From Trichomonas vaginalis G3 (lineage: Eukaryota; Parabasalia; Trichomonadida; Trichomonadidae), in NCBI RefSeq assembly GCF_026262505.1, contig NC_067204.1, positions 23,219,300 through 23,283,299 on the forward strand: a stretch of DNA of 64,000 nucleotides, written 5' to 3'. Position 1 is the stretch's first letter. Each line of letters opens with the position of its first letter. The position numbers were made by a program, and so were the translations under genes. The notes beneath the pieces are model-generated. The model worked only from the letters and a program-made list of their open reading frames with translations. It was not told the origin of the DNA and did no database searches. This document shows positions 18,069 through 28,406 of the stretch, piece by piece.

Positions 18069-19367
18069 ATGTTTTCCCCTCAAGATCAAGTTAGGATTAT
18101 TTCCAGTTCCACAACATTTTATCCTATTGATTCAAGAGGTGATATTGGTCTTACACTTATCAATTCAATTGCTTTCTTGCAAGAAAACTTTAAGGAAAAT
18201 ATTGAATCTTTTACTGCTGAAGACCAGATAGTTGTTTTACAAACATGGAATGGCTTGTTGTTCACAATCACATCTCCTAAAATATACTCCGAAGAAATCC
18301 TAAGATTTGCCTTACAAATCATCAAAGATACGGCTGCTTTCCTTTTCGGACCTCATTTCGAAACAACAATGTCAATTAACATTTCACAAGCTCTTAGAGA
18401 GCTGTATGCAAAGTATATTGAAAAGTTTTTCACTTTAGCAAACAAAGATTATAAATTCCTTTTAATGATACCTCCAATGGACTTCACATACTCAAAACTG
18501 AACAGCCAATTAAAAGAATTAGCTCGTAATGACGTTGTTGGAATCAATGAAACTTTCGTTGAATGCATTATTTTCAAAAGCCATAAAATTATTTCAAGAT
18601 TTTCACGTGGAGAAAATCCAGTCTTGGAACTATCAGATATTTTCCAGCTCTGCTTACTCGAACAAGTCGTTTATCCAGATGAAGTCGAAGCATCACAATT
18701 AAACATGTCTCATCTTAAGATCCACCTCAAAAGCGAAGGACAAATACAGCCATTTATCGTTTCTTCCGGTAAATGCGGTTCTTGCGTCATTATTATCATT
18801 AGTAATATCAATCAGATCAAACAAGAGGATAAAGATAGAATACAAAAGATCGGACAACAAATAAATCTTATTGTTGTCTCTTCTAACTCAGAACAATCAA
18901 CAATTCCAGAATCTTTCCAAATTACTGGGCTTCTCCATTATATTCTCATCAACCGTACAACAGGAGAGGTTTACGAGACACAACAGCAGCTAAAGAGTCA
19001 ACAGGATCCAAAATGGGTGACTTTGAAAGAGAAATTAAAACAAAAAATGTCAAGTGTCGCAATTCAAGCAGCTGTAACAGGTTCTCCAACAGTAATTAGG
19101 AACGAAATGGTGTTCCAGTATACTTACGACCTCATTTTTATTAATAAGAAGCAGAAAGAAGTAATTCCGAAATCAATCCCTCCAACAGTGTTCGGAGACA
19201 GAAGTGGTTTGTCCTGGAAACAACTAGCAGCCGATGCAGTGCAGGAAGACAACGTAATGTGCTATGAAATGCTTGCTTGTTATCTTGGAGTGATGAACAC
19301 TGCAGATGTCATAAAAGCAAACGCACATTTGTTCAAAACAATTACTGGAATCAAGAGATCTCCATGA
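18069..19367 (+). CDS. Longin-domain protein of the HPS1/MON1/fuzzy type (tentative)
   Basis: 432 residues, no signal peptide or membrane span. The first 100 residues resemble a longin domain of the MON1-CCZ1/HPS1/fuzzy superfamily: 'VRIISSSTTFYPIDSRGDIGL', then a long helix, then 'EDQIVVLQTWNGLLFTITSP' and another helix ending 'IIKDTAAFLFG'. Middle and C-terminal segments (SGKCGSCVIIIISNINQIK; LACYLGVMNTADVIKANAH) have alternating strand/helix character suitable for further longin folds. Members of this group act as heterodimeric exchange factors for Rab GTPases in endosome or lysosome-related traffic. The assignment rests on pattern only. An unrelated trafficking or AP-complex protein is the alternative. 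Confidence 0.4.
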   Translation: MFSPQDQVRIISSSTTFYPIDSRGDIGLTLINSIAFLQENFKENIESFTAEDQIVVLQTWNGLLFTITSPKIYSEEILRFALQIIKDTAAFLFGPHFETTMSINISQALRELYAKYIEKFFTLANKDYKFLLMIPPMDFTYSKLNSQLKELARNDVVGINETFVECIIFKSHKIISRFSRGENPVLELSDIFQLCLLEQVVYPDEVEASQLNMSHLKIHLKSEGQIQPFIVSSGKCGSCVIIIISNINQIKQEDKDRIQKIGQQINLIVVSSNSEQSTIPESFQITGLLHYILINRTTGEVYETQQQLKSQQDPKWVTLKEKLKQKMSSVAIQAAVTGSPTVIRNEMVFQYTYDLIFINKKQKEVIPKSIPPTVFGDRSGLSWKQLAADAVQEDNVMCYEMLACYLGVMNTADVIKANAHLFKTITGIKRSP

Positions 19368-20545
19368 GAATGTGTTTTATTTATATTTTGTTTATTATTA
19401 TTTTTAATAAAAATATAATTTGTATCCTTTTAATTATATCTTACTATTAAACTCATTTTCCTACGTAAAGTCTCCTTATCGTACTCCATCCCTCAACGTT
19501 GGGTTCAATTTGAAAATGAGACTAAAAAAAGTGAGGCAATTAATAACCAACGTTTGTGTACTTTCTTAGACTGTGTTTGTCAGAAAGTATAGATATATTC
19601 ATTTTATTAAATATATGAATGTTTTAATAATGGACTTTTTGCAAAGTTGTATGCTAAACATGTGTGTGTACAACCTTCCATAGTTATTTCAATTACATTG
19701 AAAAGGAGATATTCCTATAAATCACATTTCCTGATTTTATATATGCTAAATAAGTTAAAATCAGCTCGAAGATAGTTAAAGCAGAATGACAAGACTCAAT
19801 GCTCACAAAGAAGAGATTTAACAAATTTCCAAAATTTTTTCATAATTAATTCGCGTTCCTTATGCTTCATAACATATTATCTCTCTTACTTTGCAATATA
19901 TCTTCAATAATTTATGCTTCTGATAACAGATTCAACATTTCTCATTTTGTATGGTTGATCGTAATCGGCAAACCTTTGGTATAATCTCTTAACAAAATCA
20001 TAGTAGAAAAATGAGACAAAGAGCATGGGGATTGAATCGGGTTGTTTTCATGGGATTACAAATGAAGAAATCGAGAACGTTGAATAGTGATACATAATAC
20101 AACCATGATGGCGTATACGTTAGATCCATTCATTAATGAATGAATTAAAGTGAAATCCATTCGACCAAACAAAAAGACGTAATATTTGAATATCTTTAGT
20201 AAAAGAACAATACAATACTTATATGCATATCATATTAAGTAATTAAAATTGGATGATAACAATATTTTTTAAAAATGAAATCTAAATGAAGCCAAAACTT
20301 ATCGGATTCAGGCTTGTAGGAAAGCTTGTCATCATTAAATTGACTGTGGAATAGTTGGATGATAGAACTGTGCGTTGATATCTTTAAAATTATTGAAAAA
20401 AGATGATGTCTCGAATTCTAATTGACGATGGAGAAAGATCGATTATTATCCTTTCAATTTTCGAGAGTATAAAAATTTTTGAAGGAGCTCAAAGAATTTT
20501 GAAGGACCATGAAAACGACGAGAATGACGGTTTTTCCAAGTCACG
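19368..20545. other. Intergenic, 1.2 kb, no gene seen
   Basis: AT-rich. It contains an AATAAA-like signal soon after the upstream stop (19408) and nothing else recognisable. An in-frame extension of carbamate kinase from 20403 is considered untranslated. Confidence 0.5.
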
Positions 20546-20552
20546 TCACTTT
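20546..20552 (+). promoter_or_regulatory. Initiator element (Inr) TCACTTT
   Basis: TCACTTT with +1 A at 20548, 14 nt upstream of the ATG at 20562. It places the transcription start inside the upstream in-frame extension and so rules out the ATGs at 20403/20406 as starts. Confidence 0.75.
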
Positions 20553-20561
20553 TACTTTTCG

Positions 20562-21506
20562 ATGAGGATTGTTGTCGCTCTCGGTGGTAATGCTCTTCTC
20601 CAGCGTGGCATGAAGGGCACATTCCAGGACCAGCAGGCTGCCTGCCGTCTTGCCATGTCCCAAATCGTCAAGATTGTCAAGGATGGCAATGAGCTCGTTA
20701 TGACACACGGCAATGGCCCACAGTGTGGTGCTATCTTCCTCCAGAACGTCGCTGGCGAGCAGGAGAAGGTTCCAGCTATGCCACTCCACGTTTGCGGCGC
20801 TGAGACACAGGGCTTCCTTGGTGAGCTCCTCCAGCAGGAACTCGATGGTGCTCTTCGTGCTGAAGGCATCAAGAAGAACGTTGTTTCCATCGTTACACAG
20901 TCCTTTGTCGATCCAAAGGATCCAGCTTTCCAGAACCCAACAAAGCCAATCGGCCCATTCTACTCCAAGGAAGAGGCCGAGTTCCTTCGTAACGAACGTG
21001 GCTACAACATGGTCGAAGATGCTGGCCGTGGCTACAGAATGATTGTCCCATCTCCAGTCCCACAGAAGTTCGTCGAAGAGGAGGCTATCAAGACACTCGT
21101 CAACTCCGGCTTCATCGTCGTTTGCTCTGGCGGTGGTGGCATCCCAGTCATCCTCGACGAACAAGAGAACAGAATCAAGGGCGTTGATGCCGTTATCGAC
21201 AAGGACCTTGGCGCTTCTGTCCTCGCTGCTGCTACAAACGCTGATGCCTTCATGATCCTTACAGACGTTCCAGAGGCTCTCCTCAACTACCGCAAGGAGA
21301 ATGAGACAGCTATCCGCCAGGCTACAGTTGCCGAGATGGAGAAGTACATCGAGGAAGGCCACTTCATCAAGGGCTCAATGCTTCCAAAGGTTCAGGCATG
21401 CCTTCGCTTCGTCAAGTCTACAGGCAAGCCAGCCCTCATCACAGCTCTCGACTGCGCCCTTCAGGCGCTCAAGGGCGAGCGTGGCACAAAGATCGTTCCA
21501 AACTAA
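20562..21506 (+). CDS. Carbamate kinase
   Basis: 314 residues, full length for the family (about 310). It transfers phosphate from carbamoyl phosphate to ADP, giving ATP, CO2 and ammonia: the last step of the arginine dihydrolase pathway, cytosolic in trichomonads. Amino-acid-kinase motifs are present: 'VVALGGNALLQRG' at the N-terminus, 'THGNGPQCG', 'TKPIGPFYSKEEA', 'CSGGGGIPVI', 'GVDAVIDKDLGAS', 'MILTDVPEALLNY' and 'GSMLPKVQA'. The Inr at 20546 selects this start, and residue 1 aligns with family starts; the frame is open 53 codons further up, but that part is AT-rich and unlike the family. G/C-biased codon use indicates high expression. The stop is followed by A (TAAA), which can double as a trichomonad polyadenylation signal. 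Confidence 0.96.
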   Translation: MRIVVALGGNALLQRGMKGTFQDQQAACRLAMSQIVKIVKDGNELVMTHGNGPQCGAIFLQNVAGEQEKVPAMPLHVCGAETQGFLGELLQQELDGALRAEGIKKNVVSIVTQSFVDPKDPAFQNPTKPIGPFYSKEEAEFLRNERGYNMVEDAGRGYRMIVPSPVPQKFVEEEAIKTLVNSGFIVVCSGGGGIPVILDEQENRIKGVDAVIDKDLGASVLAAATNADAFMILTDVPEALLNYRKENETAIRQATVAEMEKYIEEGHFIKGSMLPKVQACLRFVKSTGKPALITALDCALQALKGERGTKIVPN

Positions 21507-21870
21507 AGTTCATTTAGATATTGGGATCGACAGGATAAGTAAACATCTCAGTTATTTATTAAAATATACCTAACTACTTATCGTTTTTTGTTATAAAATA
21601 AACCTAAAATTTTGATTTCATAAATCAAATTAAAATAATCTTTTTTTAAACATTTCTTGATAGTGAAAAATGATTTCTCTTCACTTATCTAAGCTGTTTC
21701 ATATATTATTCTTTAGTTTTATTAAAAAGGTTTAATTTTTTCAAAAATATCAAGTAAGAGTTTATTCAATAATTCACCATGATGATTGTTTAATGTGCAA
21801 AAAATATAATTTTGTTATTTAAAATATCATATATATAGTTTATAAATAACAAAGAACAAAATAACATAAT
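21507..21870. other. Intergenic between convergent genes, no gene seen
   Basis: AT-rich 0.36 kb separating the 3' ends of carbamate kinase and the MATE transporter locus. Contains several TAAA/AATAAA-like signals, as expected for two facing 3' ends. Confidence 0.5.
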
Positions 21871-23315
21871 TTACAACTCCTCGAGTGGCTTATCAGAGTC
21901 ATTAGATGGTGTTGTAGCAGCTGTAGGTGTAGTAGTCGTTGTTGTGTCTTCCTTTGTCTCAGATTTGTTTGCACTTTCTTCCTGAGAATCATCCTTGTTA
22001 TCAATGAAATCATGGTTTCTGTACAATTCAATGAGTGGTTTGATAACAATGATGAAATCAAGAATGAGAATTGTTGTATCATTTAAGCAATATGTGTAAA
22101 TCATTCTTACAGAATCATGCTTGTTAGTATAATAAAGAATCAAGCCATAAACAATATAGAATATACCTCTAACAATACTTGGTGTCATTGCTGTCCATGC
22201 AAAACCTAAACATTGAAGTAAAGATGTGACAATTTCATTGACTCCTGTTGTCCAATTTGTAATGAATGGCTTAGGAATCATTGTCTTAGCATATTCTAAT
22301 GTAGCTTTATCACTCAGCCAAATCTTTGCAACAGAGACTGGAGCACCCACTAAAACTCCTAACCAAATAAATTGTGGAATCAAACTTGCAGTGAGAGCAA
22401 TGAAAAACAACTTCTTAACTCTGTCATAATTCTTTCTACTGAATGCATAAGAACCTGGACCAAGGAGACCCTGACCAAATGCAATAGAAAAGCAGTTAGC
22501 GAGTGGCTGGATCTTGAAGAAAACAGAAAGACATGGACCACATTGGGCAATAACGCCTTGTGAAACTGCAGCTGTTGACATTAAATTAATGGCAACTAAT
22601 AGAGGGAAAAGACCCATGATAACGTTCAAAATATATGGAGTACCAATCTTTAAACCAATGTATGTATCGTAAATTGGCTTCTTGATGAGATTGGACCATG
22701 ATGTAATTGTTTTGAACTTTTTGCTGAAAATAAGGCTTGTAAGAACAATTCCTGGGATGGATTGGGAAAGAGCAAATGCAATACCAGCATATTTGAATGG
22801 AACCTTAACGCCAAAGAGTAATAATGGACCGAAACAACCGCAATTGAGGACAAAAGCAGTAAATTGCATTAAACCGGCAAGAATTGAGCGGCCTTCAGAT
22901 TGACATCCACAGCCATATCTGCCGAGCAACCCATATATTTAAGTAATGGACTTGCAATGAAATAGCAGATAATTGGAATAATAATCATTGAAAGAAACAC
23001 TAATCTATAAAGATCTGCAATAACTTGAGCTGCCTTGTCATATTCATTTGCACCAATCAAACCACTTGTTCTAGCAACGCATGATATTGTGAAATAAATG
23101 TTTGCTGCCATACATAAATATCTAACTGTAGAAGCAAATCCGACAATAGTAACTTCAGTTTCTGTATAAGCTTTTGATATAAGTAAAAGATCAATGGCAT
23201 CGTGAATTCCAATGCCAACCATGTAAATTACAGGACCGACTGATAATTGCATCAATGTGCGCAATGGACCATGTTGTTCATATCTCTTCTGTTCAGCAGA
23301 TAATGTCTGGGACAT
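21871..23315 (-). pseudogene. MATE-family efflux transporter, interrupted by a frame break
   Basis: Minus strand from the ATG at 23315 (MSQTLSAEQKRYEQHGPLRTL) in one frame to about 22905, then a second frame to 21871. The first part has the N-terminal MATE helices ('LMQLSVGPVIYMVGIGIHDAID', 'IVGFASTVRYLCMAANIY'). The second begins 'QSEGRSILAGLMQFTAFVLN', the conserved loop and helix after TM5, and continues through the C-terminal bundle to a Thr-rich tail (TTTTTTPTAATTP). At the junction the protein passes directly from 'CSADMAVDV' to 'QSEGRS'; family members have roughly 20 more residues there, so a deletion of about 60 nt plus a frame change is likely. MATE proteins export cationic compounds using H+ or Na+ gradients. 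No homopolymer lies at the break. Confidence 0.8.
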
Positions 23316-24398
23316 CGTTTGGTCAATATTACTTAAATAAAATTGATTTTTTCTATGGTTATACACACTCACAATTTTTTGTGAAGGGGATCATTTTAAA
23401 TTTTCAAGCAAAGATCGCGAGGAGATGTTTATATAATTTCAATAAATACACAATATTTAACAAAAAATTTGAGGATTGGCCAGTTAACAGTTCGATCCAA
23501 TTCAAAAATTGAGATAAAATGCAATGGTGTCAAAATTTTTGTAATGAATTTGTTGTCACACATAATCCTTTAGAACAACTCATTAGCGATGTTCAAATAA
23601 ACTATCAATTGACCACAAAATTTTTCAAATAAATTTCACATTTCACGAATCTATTCTAGACATACCAATATAAGACGATGTCTAATAGATTTTATAGAAT
23701 ATTTTCGTAAACAAATTGATGTTATGTAGATTTTAGAAAAATAATCCTTTTCAACAATCAACAAAATCAAATATCGCTAGTTAAACATGTGTCAATATCT
23801 AGAAGAAGGAATGAATTCACATGAAATTATCATATTTGTAGCACTTTTACCAAATCTTATCTTTTTGCCAATCAAAGAAAAGCGATAGTTATTGCTCAAA
23901 CTCAGCTGCAATGAGTATAATTCGAGGAATTATTATCTCGATTGATGAAATTTTATAGCCCATAAAATGGCAAATTTTTGAAATTCAAATGATCTAAAAT
24001 TGAATAGATAATTGTTCAGAATATAAACGAAATCTAACGATTTTATGTCTCTGTAATTTGGGATCAACCACATCCTACCTTTCATAGATGAAATCTATGA
24101 ATTCTCATGAAAATATAATTCAAAATATTATTATTCAGACAAATTGTACAAATTAACAAGCCATATCAAATATTGTTAATTTGTACAATTGAAAATGAAA
24201 TTAATTTTTTTCGCCTAAAATAATGTTTCATTTAAATGATATATTGATAGATCCAAACAACAATATTAATTTCATGGATTCTTGATCATTCATAATTCAA
24301 AATATTCTTTTATCAATTAATTTTAATTTCAATTATTTTTTTTTATTTAGATGCCAGATTCAAAATGAGTTAATATATAAAAGTGAAGGTATGGTATA
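23316..24398. other. Intergenic, 1.1 kb, no gene seen
   Basis: AT-rich. An inverted pair 'ACAAATTGTACAAATTAACA' / 'TGTTAATTTGTACAATTG' lies at about 24139-24191 (roughly 15-bp arms). Otherwise nothing recognisable. Confidence 0.45.
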
Positions 24399-24626
24399 TT
24401 AATTTGTTTGTGAAATAAGAGGTGTAGCGATTTCTTTACTACCATTATATGTTGTAAGTTGAAGAAGCTCTGATTTTTCTTTACTATCTTTATCTATTGC
24501 AATATGAAGTGAGATTTCTCCATCATTATCTTTTTCATTGATATTTGCACCATGTGAAATAAGAAGTTCGGCTGTTTCTTTACTATTATTTTGTGCTGCA
24601 TGATGAAGAGAATTTTCCCTGATCAT
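24399..24626 (-). pseudogene. Ankyrin-repeat fragment
   Basis: 75 codons with one clean repeat (SLHHAAQNNSKETAELLISH then GANINEKDNDGE) and a second that is internally deleted ('HIAIDKDSKEKSELLQL' running into 'TTYNGSKEIATPLIS'). The repeats closely match those at 30.8-33 kb, so this is probably a detached scrap of such a gene. No N-terminal domain is present. Confidence 0.6.
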
Positions 24627-24875
24627 TCTAGAAAAAGTAATTATAAATCACTACATAGTGCTTCATATACCTTTTACACTTTTTTTGTTATTAAAATGAA
24701 GATATGCTGATATTATGACCCTTAATAATAATAAAAAAACTTTAATTTTAAGGCTGCACTTACGCCCATCTGACTTTGATTCAAATTTTTGACAACCGGC
24801 GTGAAGCGCCATTGAAAATTAACCTTAAACATATGAATTGAAGGCTATGTCATAAGGGGGTAAGAGCACCCTTAA

Positions 24876-24975
24876 ATAAATCAATATTTTAATTTGGCTT
24901 ATAAGGACCAAAATGCTTTTTGGCAGACTGCTCTTAAACTCGAATTTAACATTACGCTCTTTTTCAACTGAGAAT
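24876..24975 (-). pseudogene. Duplicated 3' end of the neighbouring ankyrin gene
   Basis: About 100 bp (AAATAAATCAATATTTTAATTTGG...ATGCTTTTTGGCAGACTGCTCT) repeats, with substitutions, the last codons and 3' flank of the gene ending at 25015. The corresponding coding end here would be preceded by unrelated sequence. Confidence 0.6.
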
Positions 24976-25014
24976 ATTTAATAAAAAAACTTTAATTTTA
25001 AATAAATCAATATT

Positions 25015-26241
25015 TTAATTTGGTTTATAAGGACCAAAATGCTTTTCGTAGACTGCTCTCAACTTTGGATTCGATCTTGCCTTCTTCTTCATTTGATCTA
25101 AGCATGTCTGTTTGGTCAGGGACTGAGAATAAATAATTGCATTTGGATCAGCTCCGTTATCAAGCAAGAAATCAATAATCTGTGTTGGAGTTGTAATAGC
25201 CGTAAGGAAATCTCCCAAAATTGTATTTTTGTCTTTGGAATGGTAATTAATATTCAATCCTGAATTTAGAAATTCTTTGAGGATCTCAATTGTATCCTTC
25301 TCTTCTCCTATATCCAGGCTGTAGTATGGGCCCATTCTTCCATCTCTGTCGAGTCTGTTTACATCGATTCCCTTTGCACACAAAATTTTTGCGATTGAAG
25401 GTTTCTTTGACTGGCAAATCCAATGGACAGCGGCCTGTGCTTTGATATTCGGTGGGAGATCGACATTGTCCATCACGTCAGCAAGCTGCTTGACTGTATC
25501 TTCAAGAGAATAGAAACATGCAAGGCTCATTGCAGTTCTGTTCTCTGCTGAAACGAATGATGGGTCAAAATTAGCACCAAGAAGTAAAGGAACAGCTTCT
25601 GATTGTTGGACCATAATGGTATGCATAATTGGCGTAGAATCGGCACTGAGTTTTGTTTTGGCCATATTAGCGAGAAGCGCTGTAAGACAGCCAATGTTCT
25701 TTGAAGAAAGTATGAATTTGAATGAATCTTGAATTGTTTCCTTGCATTTGACTGAAAATTTATCGCAACTGTAGCCATATTTGAAAATAAGGCTGAATAT
25801 CTGCGGTGTCTTTGAAAGAGCTGCTAAAAAGAGGATAGATGTTTTCTTATTTTCGGGATTTATGTAATCATCCATAAATAATTTTCTTTCGAGCTCTTTG
25901 AGCCCATAATTAGTTTCATAATATTGAAGGATGTATTCAGCAACATCACAAGAACCGGCATAAACGGCATAGTGAAAAGGAGTTTTAGCATCATTTGATT
26001 GGATATCAATCGGGAAATTGCATTTAGATTGTAGATATAGGAAGCACTCGAGTGAATTAGCAAAAGCTGCAATATGAAGTAATGATAAGCCATTTGTTTT
26101 TAATGGAATTGAATTTGAATCTTCGATTTTAAGGTCATATTTGGTATCTGAATCGTTTTTAGTGCGGTCAGGATGAACCAATTTCATAAGGGGCTCAATA
26201 TCATTATTTATAGCAGCTGTAATCAGTGAATCACTACTCAT
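25015..26241 (-). CDS. Ankyrin-repeat protein, 408 aa
   Basis: Intact, with about eight ankyrin repeats, several degenerate. The clearest are 'GLSLLHIAAFANSLECFLYL', 'KTPFHYAVYAGSCDVAEYIL', 'NRTAMSLACFYSLEDTVKQL' and 'AAVHWICQSKKPSIAKILCA' with 'KGIDVNRLDRDGR', then 'QIIDFLLDNGADPNAI'. No DUF3447-type N-domain, signal peptide or membrane span. The repeats are much more diverged from one another than in the clustered genes at 30-64 kb, so this is an older, separate protein. Ankyrin repeats bind other proteins; the partner cannot be inferred. The frame is open from an ATG at 26241 with no strong initiator. Its 3' end is duplicated about 40-140 bp downstream. Confidence 0.85.
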   Translation of the reverse strand: MSSDSLITAAINNDIEPLMKLVHPDRTKNDSDTKYDLKIEDSNSIPLKTNGLSLLHIAAFANSLECFLYLQSKCNFPIDIQSNDAKTPFHYAVYAGSCDVAEYILQYYETNYGLKELERKLFMDDYINPENKKTSILFLAALSKTPQIFSLIFKYGYSCDKFSVKCKETIQDSFKFILSSKNIGCLTALLANMAKTKLSADSTPIMHTIMVQQSEAVPLLLGANFDPSFVSAENRTAMSLACFYSLEDTVKQLADVMDNVDLPPNIKAQAAVHWICQSKKPSIAKILCAKGIDVNRLDRDGRMGPYYSLDIGEEKDTIEILKEFLNSGLNINYHSKDKNTILGDFLTAITTPTQIIDFLLDNGADPNAIIYSQSLTKQTCLDQMKKKARSNPKLRAVYEKHFGPYKPN

Positions 26242-26727
26242 TCTTGAACTATTTGTTCCCTCAAAAAAATATTTTTTTTCCCAGATTAGAGTTAGACTAA
26301 TTTTCCACCATTTACCTCATTAAAACGCGCCATCCTCTGATAAGTCTGTAATATATAAATTTTTCCCAAAAAATTTTTATTGGAAATATCGCGACACTGT
26401 AGGGGCATGAATCTGGCAAAAAACCGTATGTAAAGATATTCTTAGATTCTTATAGGGAGCTTAAGTTACGGATAACATGTTCTAAATATCGATGCCAGGT
26501 AAACAGACGTAATCAAAGGAAAACAAATCAGCCATGATCAATATCCTTGAATACAATATAACTGTCATCCTTCCTAAGAGATTACGCCGAGGATTCGAAG
26601 AAAAATATATTTCTAATTATGATAATAATTGCCAAATCATTTTGGAATTATATTCTTTGGATGCTACATATGCTTCACCGATGTTCTTTCAAGTACCTTG
26701 AATGCAAGAAAATTTTCATATCACATG
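26242..26727. other. Intergenic between divergent genes
   Basis: AT-rich 0.49 kb shared promoter region of the ankyrin gene (minus) and the small gene starting at 26741 (plus). Only the initiator at 26728 is recognisable. Confidence 0.45.
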
Positions 26728-26732
26728 TCACA
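26728..26732 (+). promoter_or_regulatory. Initiator element (Inr) TCACA
   Basis: TCA(+1)CA fits the trichomonad initiator, with +1 A at 26730 and the ATG 11 nt further at 26741. It lies downstream of an in-frame ATG at 26702, so the shorter protein is preferred. Confidence 0.5.
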
Positions 26733-26740
26733 ATAAACGT

Positions 26741-27154
26741 ATGGATGAAGATACTGTTGCAGAAGTCTTAAAGCAAAAGGGATACAATGACATTCCTCAA
26801 GATTATATTCACGAATTTGTAGAATCATTGAAAAAAGATCAAGAATATAATGAAAATGCAACAAATAAATCAGCCAACAGTAATAATTCATCAGTAAAAG
26901 CAAAAACTAAATCAAAACAAGTTCCAAAAAGGAATAAGAAGTCAACAACTGGTAAAACATCTTCAAATCAAAATCCAAAGTCTCAGATACCAAAAAATCT
27001 TTGCAATTTTACAGATGAAGATGATGTCACTAAATTTTCAAATGAAATGAAGCGCCTCAGACAGGATGAAAAAGATCTATTAGATACTTTTGAATGCGCA
27101 ATTAATTTCTTTAAAGGAAATTATGGACCGAATTCAAAGAATGAAAGCTTTTAG
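26741..27154 (+). CDS. Small basic protein with HYLS1-like N-terminal motif
   Basis: 137 residues. The N-terminus 'VLKQKGYNDIPQDYIHEFVE' (about residues 7-26) matches the short helix pair L-x-x-x-G-Y-x-D-(I/V)-P-x-x-x-(I/L)-x-x-F-x-x-x-L found near the start of HYLS1 and some other centriolar or ciliary proteins. The middle is Lys/Ser/Asn-rich and disordered, and the end has a short acidic-basic helix (EDDVTKFSNEMKRLRQDEK). No HYLS1 box is visible, so I do not name it. Trichomonads have basal bodies, so a link to them is possible but is inference. The start is chosen from the initiator at 26728; a start at 26702 would add 13 residues. Confidence 0.55.
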   Translation: MDEDTVAEVLKQKGYNDIPQDYIHEFVESLKKDQEYNENATNKSANSNNSSVKAKTKSKQVPKRNKKSTTGKTSSNQNPKSQIPKNLCNFTDEDDVTKFSNEMKRLRQDEKDLLDTFECAINFFKGNYGPNSKNESF

Positions 27155-27506
27155 GAAATGCATATTACTGCATTAAGAACTTGTTTTTAGAGATATATCT
27201 TCGTTATTTGTTATTTTTTTATATTCTAAAACCTATTATTTGTTTTATTAAATTAACATATCAAACTATGCTAATCAATACAATGACTTGTATAGTTTAC
27301 TTTTTATTTTTCTAAAATAATGAGAATAAATTGAAAATGAAATTTTTTTCTAAAATTTAACTAATAAAATCTATATTAACCAAGCCATTAACTCACTAAA
27401 ATCTCATTGATAGCTCATTAAATGAATCTTTTAAAATAAATAAAATTTGGATCGTCAAATCCAAACAAAATCTAATTAAATATCATAGCAATAGTCTATT
27501 TATTCT
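27155..27506. other. Intergenic between convergent genes, no gene seen
   Basis: AT-rich 0.35 kb with several AATAAA/TAAA signals for the two facing 3' ends. Confidence 0.45.
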
Positions 27507-28406
27507 TTATTCGCCATCAGCATCATCTTCTGCACCTTCTTTCTGAGATCTCAAAAATGCAACAGGATCTGTAATGTTATACATCATTCCTCCTCTTGTT
27601 AGGACAGCAAAACCTTTTTCTGTAACAGTTGGAGCTGAAACAAATGGAGTCTCAGCCAAGAATTTGCATCTCTTGAACTGTCCAACGTCTTTTGAAGGTT
27701 CTACAAGGGTCATTCCTTCATCAAAACCAATTGCTGCAATGCATTCATTGTCAAGAGTCCATAAAGCAGCGGTTCCGTTCTTTGATGCAGGTTTTGTTGT
27801 AGTTGTGGCTGTTCTAAGACGTCTTGAGTCAAAGATTCTAATTCTTCTATCATCACATGCGACAATGATCATTGAATCATGGCAGTAAATGGCAACAGGC
27901 TGAGAAGATAAAACCGCAGATCTTTCAATCTGATCTAAACGCGAATCAACAACATTAATTGTGCGATCATCTGTAAAAACGAATGTATTATTATCAAATG
28001 CACTCAAGCCATTAGGAATACCTGGTGCATTAATTGTATTTATTGTTTGAAGATTAGATGGATCAATAATTCTTACAGTATGAGACAAATCATGAGCTGC
28101 TATAATGTTATTTGCGGTTTTTTCAATTGCAGAGAAGATACCAGAATATCCATTGATTGAATTTGTCAATGAATTTTCTCCTGAATGAAGTGTAACAAGT
28201 CCCTTAGAGTCAATTGTTAAAAATTTATCATCATGACGCAAAATATCATAAATTGGAGATTTTGATGTGTAAATTATTTCACTTCCGTTTTTAATGAGGT
28301 TATTTCCATCTGTATAATATGCAGTATCACCTTCAAAAGCAATACGGCGTCTGTGACAACCGATAGAAACTGAGGTTGGAGAAAGTTTTACTGCTTCCAC
28401 GCTCAT
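27507..28406 (-). CDS. WD40-like beta-propeller protein
   Basis: 299 residues, no signal peptide. Repeated four-strand blades are visible: 'PIYDILRHDDKFLTIDSKGLV', 'TANNIIAAHDLSHTVRIIDP', 'DNNTFVFTDDRTINVVDSR', 'HDSMIIVACDDRRIRIFDSR', 'DNECIAAIGFDEGMTLVEP' and 'TEKGFAVLTRGGMMYNI'. About six or seven blades fit the length. Strand ends 'R-I-R-I-F-D' are typical of WD repeats, although the final Trp-Asp is mostly replaced by Phe/Val/Ile-Asp. The C-terminal tail is acidic (GAEDDADGE). A general protein-binding scaffold; the specific complex is unknown. Its 5' end faces the TM9 gene across 0.24 kb. Confidence 0.75.
   Translation of the reverse strand: MSVEAVKLSPTSVSIGCHRRRIAFEGDTAYYTDGNNLIKNGSEIIYTSKSPIYDILRHDDKFLTIDSKGLVTLHSGENSLTNSINGYSGIFSAIEKTANNIIAAHDLSHTVRIIDPSNLQTINTINAPGIPNGLSAFDNNTFVFTDDRTINVVDSRLDQIERSAVLSSQPVAIYCHDSMIIVACDDRRIRIFDSRRLRTATTTTKPASKNGTAALWTLDNECIAAIGFDEGMTLVEPSKDVGQFKRCKFLAETPFVSAPTVTEKGFAVLTRGGMMYNITDPVAFLRSQKEGAEDDADGE

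Noticed and set aside
20541-21362. 273-codon open frame antisense to carbamate kinase
   Set aside because: GC-biased codons of the sense gene suppress antisense stops; no domain in the antisense product.
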